NCBI RefSeq assembly: GCF_031157255.1
Contig: NZ_JAVIFX010000010.1
Coordinates: 62,001-126,000 of the forward strand
Direction of reading: 5' to 3'
DNA: 64,000 bases
Source of the DNA: Bradyrhizobium sp. LHD-71
GTDB lineage: Bacteria > Pseudomonadota > Alphaproteobacteria > Rhizobiales > Xanthobacteraceae
The translations under genes and the position numbers were made by a program. Of the stretch, positions 37,885 through 48,717 are shown one piece after another. Below the pieces are notes generated by a model. That model was given only the letters and a program-made list of their open reading frames with translations, was not told where the DNA came from and searched no databases. Position 1 is the stretch's first letter. Each line of letters starts with the position of its first letter.

Positions 37885-38011
37885 GCCATCAGTGTCATCA
37901 CACGATGAGTTGCCGAGCCACCCGTTTCCTGCGCTTTCGTGCGGAACAGCCGCGAGCGCAGTCGAATGGCAAGGTCGCCGCAAGGAACTCCCGCGGCGAC
38001 CAGATGCCAAC

Positions 38012-38461
38012 TTAAGCCGCGCGAATGAGACCGAGTTGCTGGAGCGCGGTGACACCATCGTCGAGGCCGACTTCTTCGGTGATCCGGCCGTCCTTCAGCT
38101 TCAATACCGTCGTGCCGGTGAATCTCATCTTGCGGCCGGTGTTGGCCGGCAAAGATCCCATCAGAAAGTCGCTGAAAGCGGGCCCGGTATGTGTTCCGCC
38201 GCCTTCCCAACGGCCGACCACACAGTCGCCCTCGGCGATAAGATCGGCAGCACCCCAGAAATTGAGATCCGGGAACGCCCCGCGAAATCCAGTCATGAAC
38301 GCCTTGATGTCGTCACGCCCCCTGCGTGGCGCGTGCAGTGAATACTGCAGCAGCATATCGGGTGCAGCGAGTTCATCGACAACTCCGAGGTTGCAGTTTT
38401 CGCCCCAGAAGTCCGCGAACCAACGGCCGACGACGGCCTTGTTGTCATCTTCTTTCGACAT
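38012..38461 (-). CDS. SnoaL-like / ester cyclase family protein
   Basis: A 149-residue NTF2-like fold protein. The ATG at 38461 follows AAGGGAGA; the longer frame to 38497 lacks a ribosome site. It shows the SnoaL-like pattern: an N-terminal helix NKAVVGRWFADFWG, FRGAFPDLNFWG, GDCVVGRWEGGGTHTG and a closing RITEEVGLDDG. Polyketide-cyclase relatives give the family name, but most members are uncharacterised. Divergent from the small ABM protein across a palindrome-containing gap. Substrate unknown. Confidence 0.82.
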   Translation of the reverse strand: MSKEDDNKAVVGRWFADFWGENCNLGVVDELAAPDMLLQYSLHAPRRGRDDIKAFMTGFRGAFPDLNFWGAADLIAEGDCVVGRWEGGGTHTGPAFSDFLMGSLPANTGRKMRFTGTTVLKLKDGRITEEVGLDDGVTALQQLGLIRAA

Positions 38462-38595
38462 GATCGGTCTCCCTTGTATTTCGATTGCCGCCCGCATTCA
38501 GCGGCCTCCCGAAAATGGGTTCGGAGATCGATCGAAGCACTCCGGATATTGCCCTCACATCGAAAGTCTTTGCATCCCCGCTTGTGTCGCCAACA

Positions 38596-38638
38596 CTTCG
38601 ATATGTATCGAAGCATAGATGTGGCTAAATCATATAAT
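38596..38638 (+). promoter_or_regulatory. 18-bp palindrome overlapping a promoter
   Basis: CTTCGATA (38596-38603) and TATCGAAG (38606-38613) are perfect inverted arms with a two-base gap. A perfect TATAAT lies at 38633-38638, placing the palindrome over the -35 region of the ABM gene. A further half-site ATCGAAG occurs near 38527-38533. The arrangement is that of a repressor operator controlling the divergent ABM/SnoaL pair. Confidence 0.6.
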
Positions 38639-38673
38639 CAGCCGCTGTAACGTCGAAGAACAGGAGAGAGGCA

Positions 38674-38979
38674 ATGACCGATATTTCGGGCCAGAGTTTC
38701 GTGATAGCTGCGTTCTGGGAAACTCATCCAGGTGAGGAGGCCGTCGTTGCGAATTTGCTTCGCAGCTTCCTTCCGCAGGCTCAGAAGGAGCCCGGCGTAA
38801 GGCAGTTTCAGATTCATCAAAACACGGCCAAGCCGCGCGAATTTTTCTTCTACGAAGTCTTTGCGAATGAAGCGGCGTTCGCCGATCACCAGCAAACCGA
38901 GCACTTCAAGACGATCATCCAGGGGCAGGCCCTTGCGAAACTCGCCAAGCGCGAGCGTGTGCAGTTTCACTTCATCTGA
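38674..38979 (+). CDS. Putative quinol monooxygenase (ABM domain)
   Basis: A 101-residue dimeric alpha+beta barrel protein of the antibiotic biosynthesis monooxygenase type. FVIAAFWETHPGEEAVVANLL, PGVRQFQIHQNTAKPREFFFYEVF and DHQQTEHFK are the family landmarks; the His-rich C-terminal part (ADHQQTEHF) fits cofactor-independent quinol oxidation. CAGGAGAGAGG precedes the ATG. It may act with or be regulated alongside the divergent SnoaL-like gene. Convergent with the aspartic protease gene. Confidence 0.82.
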   Translation: MTDISGQSFVIAAFWETHPGEEAVVANLLRSFLPQAQKEPGVRQFQIHQNTAKPREFFFYEVFANEAAFADHQQTEHFKTIIQGQALAKLAKRERVQFHFI

Positions 38980-39009
38980 CGGAGCGTCGTTGGGCGACGG
39001 CCGCGGCGC

Positions 39010-39537
39010 TCAAGGGTAGCCGCGGATCGTCATCCGATCGGCGCGGACTTCCCAGCTTTCCAACCGGTCGAGGAAGCTTAAGCCCAGCAGGTTGGACTTT
39101 GCCTGGCCGCGCGGGACCACCAGCGCCGGCACCGAACGCTCGACCACGGTGCCGACAGCAATACGATCGAGCGTCAGCCGCGCAGCGCGCGTGCGTCCGG
39201 AGGCGGTTTCCAGATCGACATTGTACTCGAGAAATTCCAGCGGCAGGCCGATGGCCTTGGCTGTTTCGTAGGTCAAGACGACGGAGGTCGCGCCGGTATC
39301 CACCACCATCGGCGCGCGGAAGTTGTTGATCTTCGCGTGCACGGCGAACTCGCCGCCATTCTTGCGCGGAATGTCCACGGCGCGCAGGCTCGATGCCGCG
39401 CGAGCGCGCACGGCGCTGGTCACCTCGGTCGCGGTCGCCGCGACGGTCTTCTGGGCGTAAGCGATGCGTTCGGCGTCGCCATAGATGAGCGCCCCGGCAG
39501 CAAGCAGCAGACAGACGATGGCGATCAGCAGTTTCAC
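39010..39537 (-). CDS. Clan AA retroviral-type aspartic protease (TIGR02281-like)
   Basis: A 175-residue membrane-anchored protein. The GTG start at 39537 yields VKLLIAIVCLLLAAGALIYG, an N-terminal transmembrane anchor. The protease core follows: MVVDTGATSVVLTYETA near residue 80 holds the catalytic Asp in D-T-G-A, and LLGLSFLDRLESWEV near the end is the conserved second-half motif. One D-T-G per chain implies dimerisation. The soluble domain should face the periplasm. It starts 13 bases after the DUF1289 stop, so the two are co-transcribed. Confidence 0.87.
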   Translation of the reverse strand: MKLLIAIVCLLLAAGALIYGDAERIAYAQKTVAATATEVTSAVRARAASSLRAVDIPRKNGGEFAVHAKINNFRAPMVVDTGATSVVLTYETAKAIGLPLEFLEYNVDLETASGRTRAARLTLDRIAVGTVVERSVPALVVPRGQAKSNLLGLSFLDRLESWEVRADRMTIRGYP

Positions 39538-39550
39538 GGCGCACCCGCCG

Positions 39551-39748
39551 TCAGGTCTCCACCGGCGAGAGACCGGCGTCCAGCATGCGCTGCCTGAGCG
39601 TCGCCATAATCGACAGCCGCTCCGCGCTTTCCATGCGACCCCAGCGCGCAATCTCCGGGAGTGTGCGGCCGCAGCCGAGACACATATTGGTTTTGGGATC
39701 CATGAGACACACGGCGACGCAGGGCGTCTCGGCCTTCCTTTCGGTCAT
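39551..39748 (-). CDS. DUF1289 domain small protein
   Basis: A 65-residue Cys-rich protein. The N-terminal pattern C-x3-C (PCVAVCLMD) and C-x2-C (MCLGCGRTL) around residues 10-26, followed by EIARWGRM, is the DUF1289 hallmark and could bind zinc or an Fe-S cluster. Function unknown. It overlaps no neighbour and precedes the aspartic protease gene. Overlapping frames at the same site are shadows. Confidence 0.87.
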   Translation of the reverse strand: MTERKAETPCVAVCLMDPKTNMCLGCGRTLPEIARWGRMESAERLSIMATLRQRMLDAGLSPVET

Positions 39749-39786
39749 TGGACATCACATGCATATTCCCTGACGCGCGACAACCC

Positions 39787-41394
39787 TCATTCCTTGAGGC
39801 CGGTGCCTGCATTCATGATCGGCACCTTGCGCGCGCGATGATTCTCGTGGGTCGGATCCCACTCCGGCTGCAATGCGGGTGACGGCTCTTGCATCGGCGC
39901 GAGCGCTGACATCACGCGCTCAGGCGGGAAGGTCACGGTCACTTCGGTGCCGATCCGCAGTTTCGACTTCAGCGTGAAGGTGCCGCCATGCATGTCGATC
40001 AGGTTCTTGGCGATCGGCAGTCCGAGCCCTGCGCCTTGTTCGGCGGACTTGATCGAGTTCGAGCCTTGTCCGAACGATGCAAGCACGATCGGAATTTCCT
40101 CTTCGGCGATGCCGCTACCTGAGTCCTTGCAGGTCAGGTACTGCCCACCCGACGCGGTCCAGCCGACCTTGAGCCATATCTCGCCGCCGGGCGGCGTGAA
40201 CTTGATGGCATTCGACAGGAGATTCAGCACGACCTGCCGGACCGCGCGCTCGTCCGCCCACAGTCGCGGCATGCCCGCCTCGAAGACTTCGTGGATCGTC
40301 AGTCCGCGGCTCGACGCGCGCAGCTTCAATAGATGATGGCAGTCGGCGACGACATGAACTAGCGAAACCGCTTCCTCGTTCAATTCGTAGCGGCCGGCCT
40401 CGATACGCGACAGGTCGAGGATCTCGTTGATCAGGTTGAGCAGATGGACGCCCGAGTTGTGGATGTCGGCTGAATAGTCCTTGTAAACCGGCACAGCATG
40501 TTTGCCGAAGATCTCGCTCTTCATCACTTCCGAGAAGCCGAGGATGGCGTTCAGCGGCGTGCGCAGCTCGTGGCTCATTTGCGCGAGGAAGCGCGACTTG
40601 GCGACGTTGGCGGATTCGGCGCGGAAGCGCGCTTCGTCCGAGATGGCCTTGGCCTGTTCAAGCTCGCCGATCAGGGCATCCTTTTCGGCACGCGCCTCCA
40701 GTGCTGCGAGCGTCGTCGAGTGCAGCCGATAGGCCAGCAGCGCGAAGTAGCCTTCGGCAGCGATCGCGAGGATTGCGAGCACATAATCATCGAAAGAACC
40801 GCGCAGTGCGAAGTTCAGGGCGATCGCCGTCGTTACCGGGACAGTGGCGGCGAAAGCCGCCATCGGCAGGCTGGCGGCAAGCATGCTGGAGACTGCGACC
40901 ACCAGCAGCATCAGGAACACGAGCAGCGTGTTCGAGACCATGTCGAAGCCGGACGGGTGGATCAGGATGAAGGTCCAGGACAGACCGAACAGCAGATCGA
41001 TCAGGATGAAGCGGGTGCGCCAACGCCGGGTGGTCGCCGGCGACGCCGGTTCATTCAGGAAGCGGCGGCAGTTCGTGATCATCACGGCGTGCACACCGAG
41101 GATCACGCAGGTCCAGACCGCCGCGCCGAGCGCGCTGACCCAGATGCTGGACAGCAGGCCCGCTGCCACCACTAGCAACATGACGACCAGCGAGGCCGAC
41201 AGCCGGGTCTGGGCGTATTGGCGCAATAACTCGTGATCGAAGGCAGGACGGGTGCCGCTGGTCGAGGTCAGGCGGTCGCGTGCCTCGCGAACACGCTGGC
41301 TGGCCGCGCGACGTCCGCGCGACTGTGGCGTCGGCTGCTCGAGGGGAACAGCGACGACCTCAGGCCTTTCCCCGGACTCACTCATTACGGACAC
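39787..41394 (-). CDS. Membrane sensor histidine kinase (PleC/DivJ-like HisKA)
   Basis: A 535-residue histidine kinase. A basic cytoplasmic N-terminus of 65 residues is followed by about six hydrophobic segments between residues 66 and 225, then a coiled linker (LEARAEKDALIGELEQ). The H-box SRFLAQMSHELRTPLNAILGFSEVM has His275; NLLSNAIKFTPPGG is the N-box; DSGSGIAEEE and GAGLGLPIAKNL are G1/G2. The H-box form is that of the PleC/DivJ/PdhS group controlling cell-cycle signalling, though no PAS domain is visible. The signal sensed is unknown and no response regulator lies next to it. Divergent from the caspase-like gene, with a CRP-consensus site between. Confidence 0.9.
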   Translation of the reverse strand: MSVMSESGERPEVVAVPLEQPTPQSRGRRAASQRVREARDRLTSTSGTRPAFDHELLRQYAQTRLSASLVVMLLVVAAGLLSSIWVSALGAAVWTCVILGVHAVMITNCRRFLNEPASPATTRRWRTRFILIDLLFGLSWTFILIHPSGFDMVSNTLLVFLMLLVVAVSSMLAASLPMAAFAATVPVTTAIALNFALRGSFDDYVLAILAIAAEGYFALLAYRLHSTTLAALEARAEKDALIGELEQAKAISDEARFRAESANVAKSRFLAQMSHELRTPLNAILGFSEVMKSEIFGKHAVPVYKDYSADIHNSGVHLLNLINEILDLSRIEAGRYELNEEAVSLVHVVADCHHLLKLRASSRGLTIHEVFEAGMPRLWADERAVRQVVLNLLSNAIKFTPPGGEIWLKVGWTASGGQYLTCKDSGSGIAEEEIPIVLASFGQGSNSIKSAEQGAGLGLPIAKNLIDMHGGTFTLKSKLRIGTEVTVTFPPERVMSALAPMQEPSPALQPEWDPTHENHRARKVPIMNAGTGLKE

Positions 41395-41550
41395 GCACTT
41401 AAGACCGGACTCGGACGCACAAATGCTTGATCCCTATCTCTGGCGTCAAAGAGTTAGGGCTGCCTTAAACAGCTGCCTTTTTCGGCTAACAAATTGCTAA
41501 TTTTTGCCAGACTCGCGCTCTGGTGGGCGCGAAGGGTCCCACTGTCGTCC

Positions 41551-41585
41551 AGGCATCGAATGCCTTGAGTGTGATATTGATCACA
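41551..41585. promoter_or_regulatory. CRP-consensus palindrome and a second inverted repeat between the kinase and caspase genes
   Basis: TGTGATATTGATCACA at 41570-41585 fits the CRP consensus TGTGA-N6-TCACA perfectly. Five bases upstream, AGGCAT (41551-41556) and ATGCCT (41560-41565) form a second small palindrome. The CRP-like site is centred about 75 bases before the caspase ATG. FNR/FixK sites are TTGAT-N4-ATCAA, so a CRP-type cAMP receptor fits better. Whether it serves the caspase, the kinase or both is open. Confidence 0.65.
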
Positions 41586-41652
41586 TAACGCCGGAACGGA
41601 CAAAGTTACAGAGGCACGAACGGCGAAACCGTATCCCAAAAGGGGAGTGCCC

Positions 41653-43536
41653 ATGTCCGCTCTTTATCGATCGTCGCTCGGAAGCCGTTTGCTTGCGGCC
41701 GCTTTTGCCTGCTTCCTCGCGATCGGGACACCGACGCCTGCGCCCGCCGGCCCCATTCTTGCCCAGACCGAGACGCCGAATTTCGGCAGATCCCGTGCTG
41801 CCGAGGTGCCGGCCCCGGCCGCGTCTGCCGATGAGAATGCCCAGCAATCGGCCGATGTGGGCAATCCTGCGCCGGCGAGGGGCGCGGAGAGGCGGGTCGC
41901 GCTGGTGATCGGCAACTCGGCTTACGAGCACGTCACGGCGCTGCCGAACCCGGCAAATGACGCAAAGGCGATCGGCCAGCTCCTGAACTCGGCCGGTTTC
42001 GAAGTCATCCAGGCGACCAATCTGGACCACGACGAGATGATCCAGGTCTTGCAGGACTTCTCCGCCAGGATTTCCGAACGCGGTCCGAATACCGTCGCCT
42101 TCGTCTATTACGCGGGGCACGGCTTGCAGATCGCCGGCGACAACTATCTCGTGCCGGTTGATGCCCGGATCGCCTCGGAAGCGGATGTTTCGAACGCGAC
42201 CGTTCGTCTGGTTGACGTCATGGCTACCCTGCAGGCCGTGCCGAGTCGGATGCGGATCGTCGTGCTCGATGCCTGCCGCAACAACCCGTTCTCGCAACTG
42301 AAGGACACCGGTCGGGGTCTGGCCATCGTCGATGCGCCGAACGGCTCCATTGTCGGCTACTCCACCGCTCCGGGTACCGAAGCGTTCGACGGGGAGGGGC
42401 AGAACAGTCCGTATACCCAGGCATTCCTGCGCCTTGGCCGCGAACAGAACCTGCCGATCGAACAGTTCTTCAAGAAGGTGCGCGTGGTCGTCAACGACGT
42501 GACAGAAGGCCGGCAGACGCCGTGGGAAAGTTCGTCCCTGACCAGCGACTTCTACTTCTTTGGCGACACGGCGGTTGCCGAAGCAAAGACCGTGGATCCG
42601 GCGCTGTCAGCGAACGCCTCTGCCGATAAGCCGGCGGTGGTCGCGCAGAACATGCGTTCGCGGACACCACGCGAAGCTTACAGCTACGCGATCGCGGAAA
42701 ATTCGGTCGAGCACTACCAGGAGTTCGTCCGGATCTATCCGTATGACCCGTTCGCAAACCACATCCGCCGTTTGCTAACCGCGAAGCTGCTCGCCGCGGC
42801 ATGGCATAGGGCAGTGCTTGCAAACTCGCCAATCGTCTACAAGGACTTCTACAGTAAGTATGCGGACAGCCCGTATGCGAAGGTGGCGATGAAACTTGCT
42901 GTGCAGCCGAAGGCCATGCCGCTCTATCAGCCGACCAAGATCATGGTTGCACCCCAGATCGCGCAGCGGGTCGGGCTCGGCAGCTTCAACGGTGTGAACG
43001 TTCCGCAAGGCAACAACGCTCCGGTTGGCCTTGGCGGCGCCGGTTCGCTGTTCACCAAGAAGTTCGGATCCACCCAAGGTTTCGGCACCGGGCCGGATGC
43101 TGGCCAGAAGCTCGGCCTGCCCGGCCGCAATGGCGGGCAGGGCGCTTCGTTGCCGGACAACGGCAAGCCGCTGGTGCCGGGCGTCGACCTGGCGAAGGGG
43201 GTAAAGCGTTTCGATACGGCGAAACGGTTCGATACGAAGATCGGCGGTGGTCGCCTCAAGACCCCGACAGGAACCAACCAGTCACTCAACGACCGGGCCA
43301 ACGGATCGCCTTTGATCAAGCGTTTCGACCGCCCGCGCGTCACCAATCTCGGATCGAATGAGACATCGACCGTAAAGCGGCTTCAGACGGGTCGGCGCTC
43401 AACGTTCGCCGGCAACAACGGCAGCGGCTCCAATTTTCAGTTCCGCAGCGCCAAGCCGGCCTCGTTCGGCGGCGGCGGTAGCAGTGCGGCCGGCCGGTTC
43501 GCCGGCGGCGCGGGCTTCGGGCGTTCGTTCCGGTAA
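41653..43536 (+). CDS. Exported caspase-family (C14) protein with basic repeat tail
   Basis: A 627-residue protein; ATG at 41653 follows AGGGGAG. A signal peptide (LLAAAFACFLAIGTPTPAPAG) ends near residue 33. The caspase p20-like domain spans about 80-305: catalytic His156 in YYAGHG and Cys208 in LDACRNNPF are both present, and RVALVIGNSAYEHV is the family start. After a spacer domain with EAYSYAIAENSVEHYQEFVRIYP, residues about 420-627 are Gly/Asn-rich and basic, with KRFD at three places (43200-43330) and RSFR at the end. Bacterial caspase homologues often cut after Arg/Lys, so the tail could be a self-cleavage or anchoring module. Function unknown. Confidence 0.87.
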   Translation: MSALYRSSLGSRLLAAAFACFLAIGTPTPAPAGPILAQTETPNFGRSRAAEVPAPAASADENAQQSADVGNPAPARGAERRVALVIGNSAYEHVTALPNPANDAKAIGQLLNSAGFEVIQATNLDHDEMIQVLQDFSARISERGPNTVAFVYYAGHGLQIAGDNYLVPVDARIASEADVSNATVRLVDVMATLQAVPSRMRIVVLDACRNNPFSQLKDTGRGLAIVDAPNGSIVGYSTAPGTEAFDGEGQNSPYTQAFLRLGREQNLPIEQFFKKVRVVVNDVTEGRQTPWESSSLTSDFYFFGDTAVAEAKTVDPALSANASADKPAVVAQNMRSRTPREAYSYAIAENSVEHYQEFVRIYPYDPFANHIRRLLTAKLLAAAWHRAVLANSPIVYKDFYSKYADSPYAKVAMKLAVQPKAMPLYQPTKIMVAPQIAQRVGLGSFNGVNVPQGNNAPVGLGGAGSLFTKKFGSTQGFGTGPDAGQKLGLPGRNGGQGASLPDNGKPLVPGVDLAKGVKRFDTAKRFDTKIGGGRLKTPTGTNQSLNDRANGSPLIKRFDRPRVTNLGSNETSTVKRLQTGRRSTFAGNNGSGSNFQFRSAKPASFGGGGSSAAGRFAGGAGFGRSFR

Positions 43537-43562
43537 GACGCGATCAATGGAGAACGGCATCA

Positions 43563-43601
43563 ATAGCATATGGCGAGGGGAAATCCCTCGCCAATTGCTA
43601 T
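43563..43601. terminator. Strong hairpin between convergent genes
   Basis: ATAGCA-TAT-GGCGAGGG (43563-43579) pairs with CCCTCGCC-AAT-TGCTAT (43585-43601), a 17-position stem with only a small internal mismatch around a five-base loop. No long T-run is present. Placed between the convergent caspase and dehydrogenase genes, it probably ends or stabilises both transcripts. Confidence 0.6.
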
Positions 43602-43617
43602 GCGCTGTTTGCTCTGG

Positions 43618-44487
43618 TCACCGCTCCAGTCGCGCGATCAGGCTCGACGTATCCCACCGGCTGCCGCCCATCTTCTGCACTTCCGAATAGAAGTTATCGA
43701 CCAGGGCGGTCACTGGCAGGCTCGCGCCATTGCGTCGCGCTTCAGCAAGGCAGATCGACAGGTCCTTGCGCATCCACTCGACTGCAAAGCCGAAGTCAAA
43801 CTTTCCCTCGTTCATCGTCTTGTAGCGGTTTTCCATCTGCCAGGACTGCGCGGCACCCTTCGAGATCGTCTCGATCACGGCATTGACGTCGAGGCCGGCC
43901 CGTTTGGCGAAATGGATAGCTTCCGACAGGCCTTCGACTAGCCCTGCAATGCAGATCTGGTTGACCATCTTGGTGAGCTGACCCGAACCGGCAGGGCCAA
44001 GCCGCTTGCACATCCGTGCATACGAAGCGATGACCGGTTCTGCCGCTGCATAGGCTTTTTCGTCGCCGCCGCACATGACGGTCAGAACGCCGTTTTCGGC
44101 ACCGGCCTGGCCGCCCGAGACCGGTGCGTCGACGAATCCGAATCCGCGCTTACCGGCTTCTGCGTTGAGCTCGCGCGCGACCTCCGCAGAGGCGGTCGTA
44201 TGATCCACGAACACCGCGCCGGATTTCATGCCGGCGAGGACGCCATCCGCGCCAAGCGCGATCGATCGCAGGTCGTCATCATTGCCGACACAGGTCATCA
44301 CGAAGTCCTGCCCCTGGGCCGCTTCTCTCGGCGTCGGTGCTGCGCGACCTCCGAATTTGTCCGACCACGCCTTGGCCTTCGCGGGTGTACGATTGTAGAC
44401 GGTGACCTCGTGCTTGCCCTTGCTGACGAGATGCCCTGCCATGGGGAAGCCCATCACGCCGAGACCGATGAACGCCACTTTAGCCAT
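43618..44487 (-). CDS. 3-hydroxyisobutyrate dehydrogenase / beta-hydroxyacid dehydrogenase family
   Basis: A 289-residue NAD(P)-dependent dehydrogenase. The Rossmann motif FIGLGVMGFPMAGHL is near residue 5; the substrate-binding FVDAPVSGGQAGAENG near 120; catalytic Lys lies in GQLTKMVNQ near 172; and WMRKDLSI is the C-terminal motif. Members oxidise 3-hydroxyisobutyrate, tartronate semialdehyde or succinic-semialdehyde-type substrates. The ATG at 44487 is the family start; the frame upstream is unrelated. Exact substrate cannot be decided. Confidence 0.87.
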   Translation of the reverse strand: MAKVAFIGLGVMGFPMAGHLVSKGKHEVTVYNRTPAKAKAWSDKFGGRAAPTPREAAQGQDFVMTCVGNDDDLRSIALGADGVLAGMKSGAVFVDHTTASAEVARELNAEAGKRGFGFVDAPVSGGQAGAENGVLTVMCGGDEKAYAAAEPVIASYARMCKRLGPAGSGQLTKMVNQICIAGLVEGLSEAIHFAKRAGLDVNAVIETISKGAAQSWQMENRYKTMNEGKFDFGFAVEWMRKDLSICLAEARRNGASLPVTALVDNFYSEVQKMGGSRWDTSSLIARLER

Positions 44488-44662
44488 AATCTGAGCCTTT
44501 GCCTGGATTGTCGGAATGCCAATTTTCGAGCGCACAAAGCCGCGCTGGGAACGGCCGCGCCGGTTTACGCTGCAGCGCCGTCGTTGCGCGTTGCATCGGA
44601 TCGCAGCATAAGGAATGCTGCGCGAAGGGCAACGGCAGATCGTTTCAGGCGGGAGGTACGAT

Positions 44663-45049
44663 ATGGGCGTCGGCGTTCTCGACCATTTCAATATTCGCAC
44701 CAGGAATCTCGGCGAGACCGTGCGATTTTACACGGACATTCTTGGCCTCGAGCAGGGGCCGCGGCCGAATTTTGCGTTCCCCGGCGCGTGGCTTTACAGC
44801 GAAGGGCGTGCGGTCGTGCACCTCGTCGATATTTCGCCGACTGATGAGCCACAAAAGCCGGATTCCGGCGTTGTTCATCATGTGGCTTTCAACAGCCGGG
44901 GCTTTGCAGGCATGAAGCAGCGGCTGCAGGCCAAGGGCGTCGCTTTCGAGGCGCGCGAGGTGCCCGGCGGCGATTTATGGCAGATCTTCGTTCACGATCC
45001 GAACGGCGTGATGATCGAGCTCAATTACGAGACCGCAAAAGAGCAGTGA
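44663..45049 (+). CDS. VOC family (glyoxalase/bleomycin-resistance fold) protein
   Basis: A 128-residue vicinal-oxygen-chelate fold protein. GGGAGG precedes the ATG. Metal-ligand positions are His8 (LDHFNIRT), His near 54 (AVVHLVD), His in VVHHVAFNS and Glu in GVMIELNYE, the standard H/E pattern of metal-dependent members. Could be a lyase, isomerase or dioxygenase; it is shorter than most ring-cleavage enzymes. Divergent from the dehydrogenase gene and 40 bases before the Mrp gene. Confidence 0.87.
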   Translation: MGVGVLDHFNIRTRNLGETVRFYTDILGLEQGPRPNFAFPGAWLYSEGRAVVHLVDISPTDEPQKPDSGVVHHVAFNSRGFAGMKQRLQAKGVAFEAREVPGGDLWQIFVHDPNGVMIELNYETAKEQ

Positions 45050-45089
45050 TGCCCGGCGTTCGTGCCGGTATCCGGCGAGGAGATTACAA

Positions 45090-46223
45090 GTGAGTGTGAC
45101 GGCGCAGCAAGTTCTCGATGCGCTTGCGAAAGTGAAGTCGCCGCGTGGCGCTTCGCTGCCCGAAGCCGGTGTTCTTTCGGAGATCGTGGTCAACGACGGC
45201 AAGGTGTTCTTCTCGATCAATGTCAACGCCGCCGAGGCGAAAGCTTGGGAGGACATTCGCTCAAAGGCGGAAGCCGCGGTGCGGGCCCTGCCGGGCGTAA
45301 CCTCGTCGATGATCGCGTTGACAGCGGAACGCAAGCCCGGCGGCCAGCCGCCGGGTCCGCCACCGCAGGCGCGCCGGGGCGTGCCGCCGGCGAGTTCGCA
45401 TCGCGCGCCGCAGGCGCCGCACGGGTCGCCGATGGCAAAGCAGGCGCCGGTCCCCGGCGTCGGCGCCATCATTGCCGTCGCATCCGGCAAGGGCGGCGTC
45501 GGCAAGTCCACCACGGCGCTCAACGTCGCTTTGGGCTTGCGCGACCTCGGCCTAAGGGTCGGTGTTCTCGACGCCGACATCTACGGCCCCTCGATGCCCA
45601 AGCTGACCGGCATTCGCGAGAAGCCGCAGCTGAACGACGCCAAAAGGATGGTTCCGATCTCGCGCTTCGGCCTGGCGATCATGTCGATCGGCTTTCTCGT
45701 GGAGGAGGAGACGCCGATGATCTGGCGTGGGCCGATGGTGATGTCGGCCATCACGCAGATGCTGCGCGAGGTGGAATGGGGTACGCTCGACATCCTGGTG
45801 GTCGATATGCCTCCGGGCACCGGCGACGCGCAGCTCACCCTTGCACAGCAGGTGCCGCTGCAGGGGGCAGTCATCGTCTCGACGCCGCAGGATCTCGCAT
45901 TGATCGATGCCCGGCGCGGGCTAGCGATGTTCAGCCGCGTCAACGTGCCGGTGCTCGGCATCGTCGAGAACATGAGCTACTTCCAGTGCCCGCATTGCGG
46001 CACCCGCTCGGATATTTTCGGCCATGGTGGGGCGCGGCACGAGGCGCAAAAGCTCGGCGTTGCGTTCCTTGGCGAGGTCCCGTTGCACATGGACATCCGA
46101 GCGACGTCCGACGCCGGCACGCCGCTGGTCGAAAGTGAGCCGGCCAGCGATCACGCGGCCGCCTATCGTGCGATCGCGGCCGCCATCAAGGACCGGCTCA
46201 GGATCGCCACACCGGCTGCATAA
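45090..46223 (+). CDS. Mrp/ApbC (NBP35-type) iron-sulfur carrier ATPase
   Basis: A 377-residue P-loop ATPase that carries Fe-S clusters to target apoproteins. The N-terminal MIP18/DUF59-like domain occupies residues 1-90, and a Pro/Gln/Ala-rich linker follows to about 120. The deviant Walker A GKGGVGKST is near residue 133, Walker B in VVDMPPGTGD, and the cluster-binding C-x2-C in FQCPHCGT near 292. GGCGAGGAG precedes the GTG at 45090. Stands alone in the same direction as the VOC gene. No partner Fe-S genes are adjacent. Confidence 0.92.
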   Translation: MSVTAQQVLDALAKVKSPRGASLPEAGVLSEIVVNDGKVFFSINVNAAEAKAWEDIRSKAEAAVRALPGVTSSMIALTAERKPGGQPPGPPPQARRGVPPASSHRAPQAPHGSPMAKQAPVPGVGAIIAVASGKGGVGKSTTALNVALGLRDLGLRVGVLDADIYGPSMPKLTGIREKPQLNDAKRMVPISRFGLAIMSIGFLVEEETPMIWRGPMVMSAITQMLREVEWGTLDILVVDMPPGTGDAQLTLAQQVPLQGAVIVSTPQDLALIDARRGLAMFSRVNVPVLGIVENMSYFQCPHCGTRSDIFGHGGARHEAQKLGVAFLGEVPLHMDIRATSDAGTPLVESEPASDHAAAYRAIAAAIKDRLRIATPAA

Positions 46224-46241
46224 TTGCGCCCGACCGGCTGA

Positions 46242-47456
<1,215 letters not shown>

Positions 47457-47490
47457 TTTCTCAAGCCGCTTCAGGCGACTTCTGCGACTA

Positions 47491-47517
47491 AAGCCCAGCC
47501 GTCTGGCTGGGCTTTTT
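47491..47517 (+). terminator. Rho-independent terminator after TRAP receptor copy 1
   Basis: AAGCCCAGCC (47491-47500) pairs with GGCTGGGCTT (47505-47514) around GTCT, then T-rich. Confidence 0.88.
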
Positions 47518-47598
47518 GCATGCCTGACCAGCAATTCCGTGTATGCTCGATACCCAAGTCCATGCAGGACCAAGCCCTCGCGAAAGAAGGGCAGTTAG

Positions 47599-48714
<1,116 letters not shown>

Positions 48715-48717
48715 CAA

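Noticed and set aside
41570-41585. FNR/FixK anaerobox reading of the CRP-like site
   Set aside because: The half-site is TGTGA, not TTGAT or TTGNC, so a CRP-type site is the better fit.
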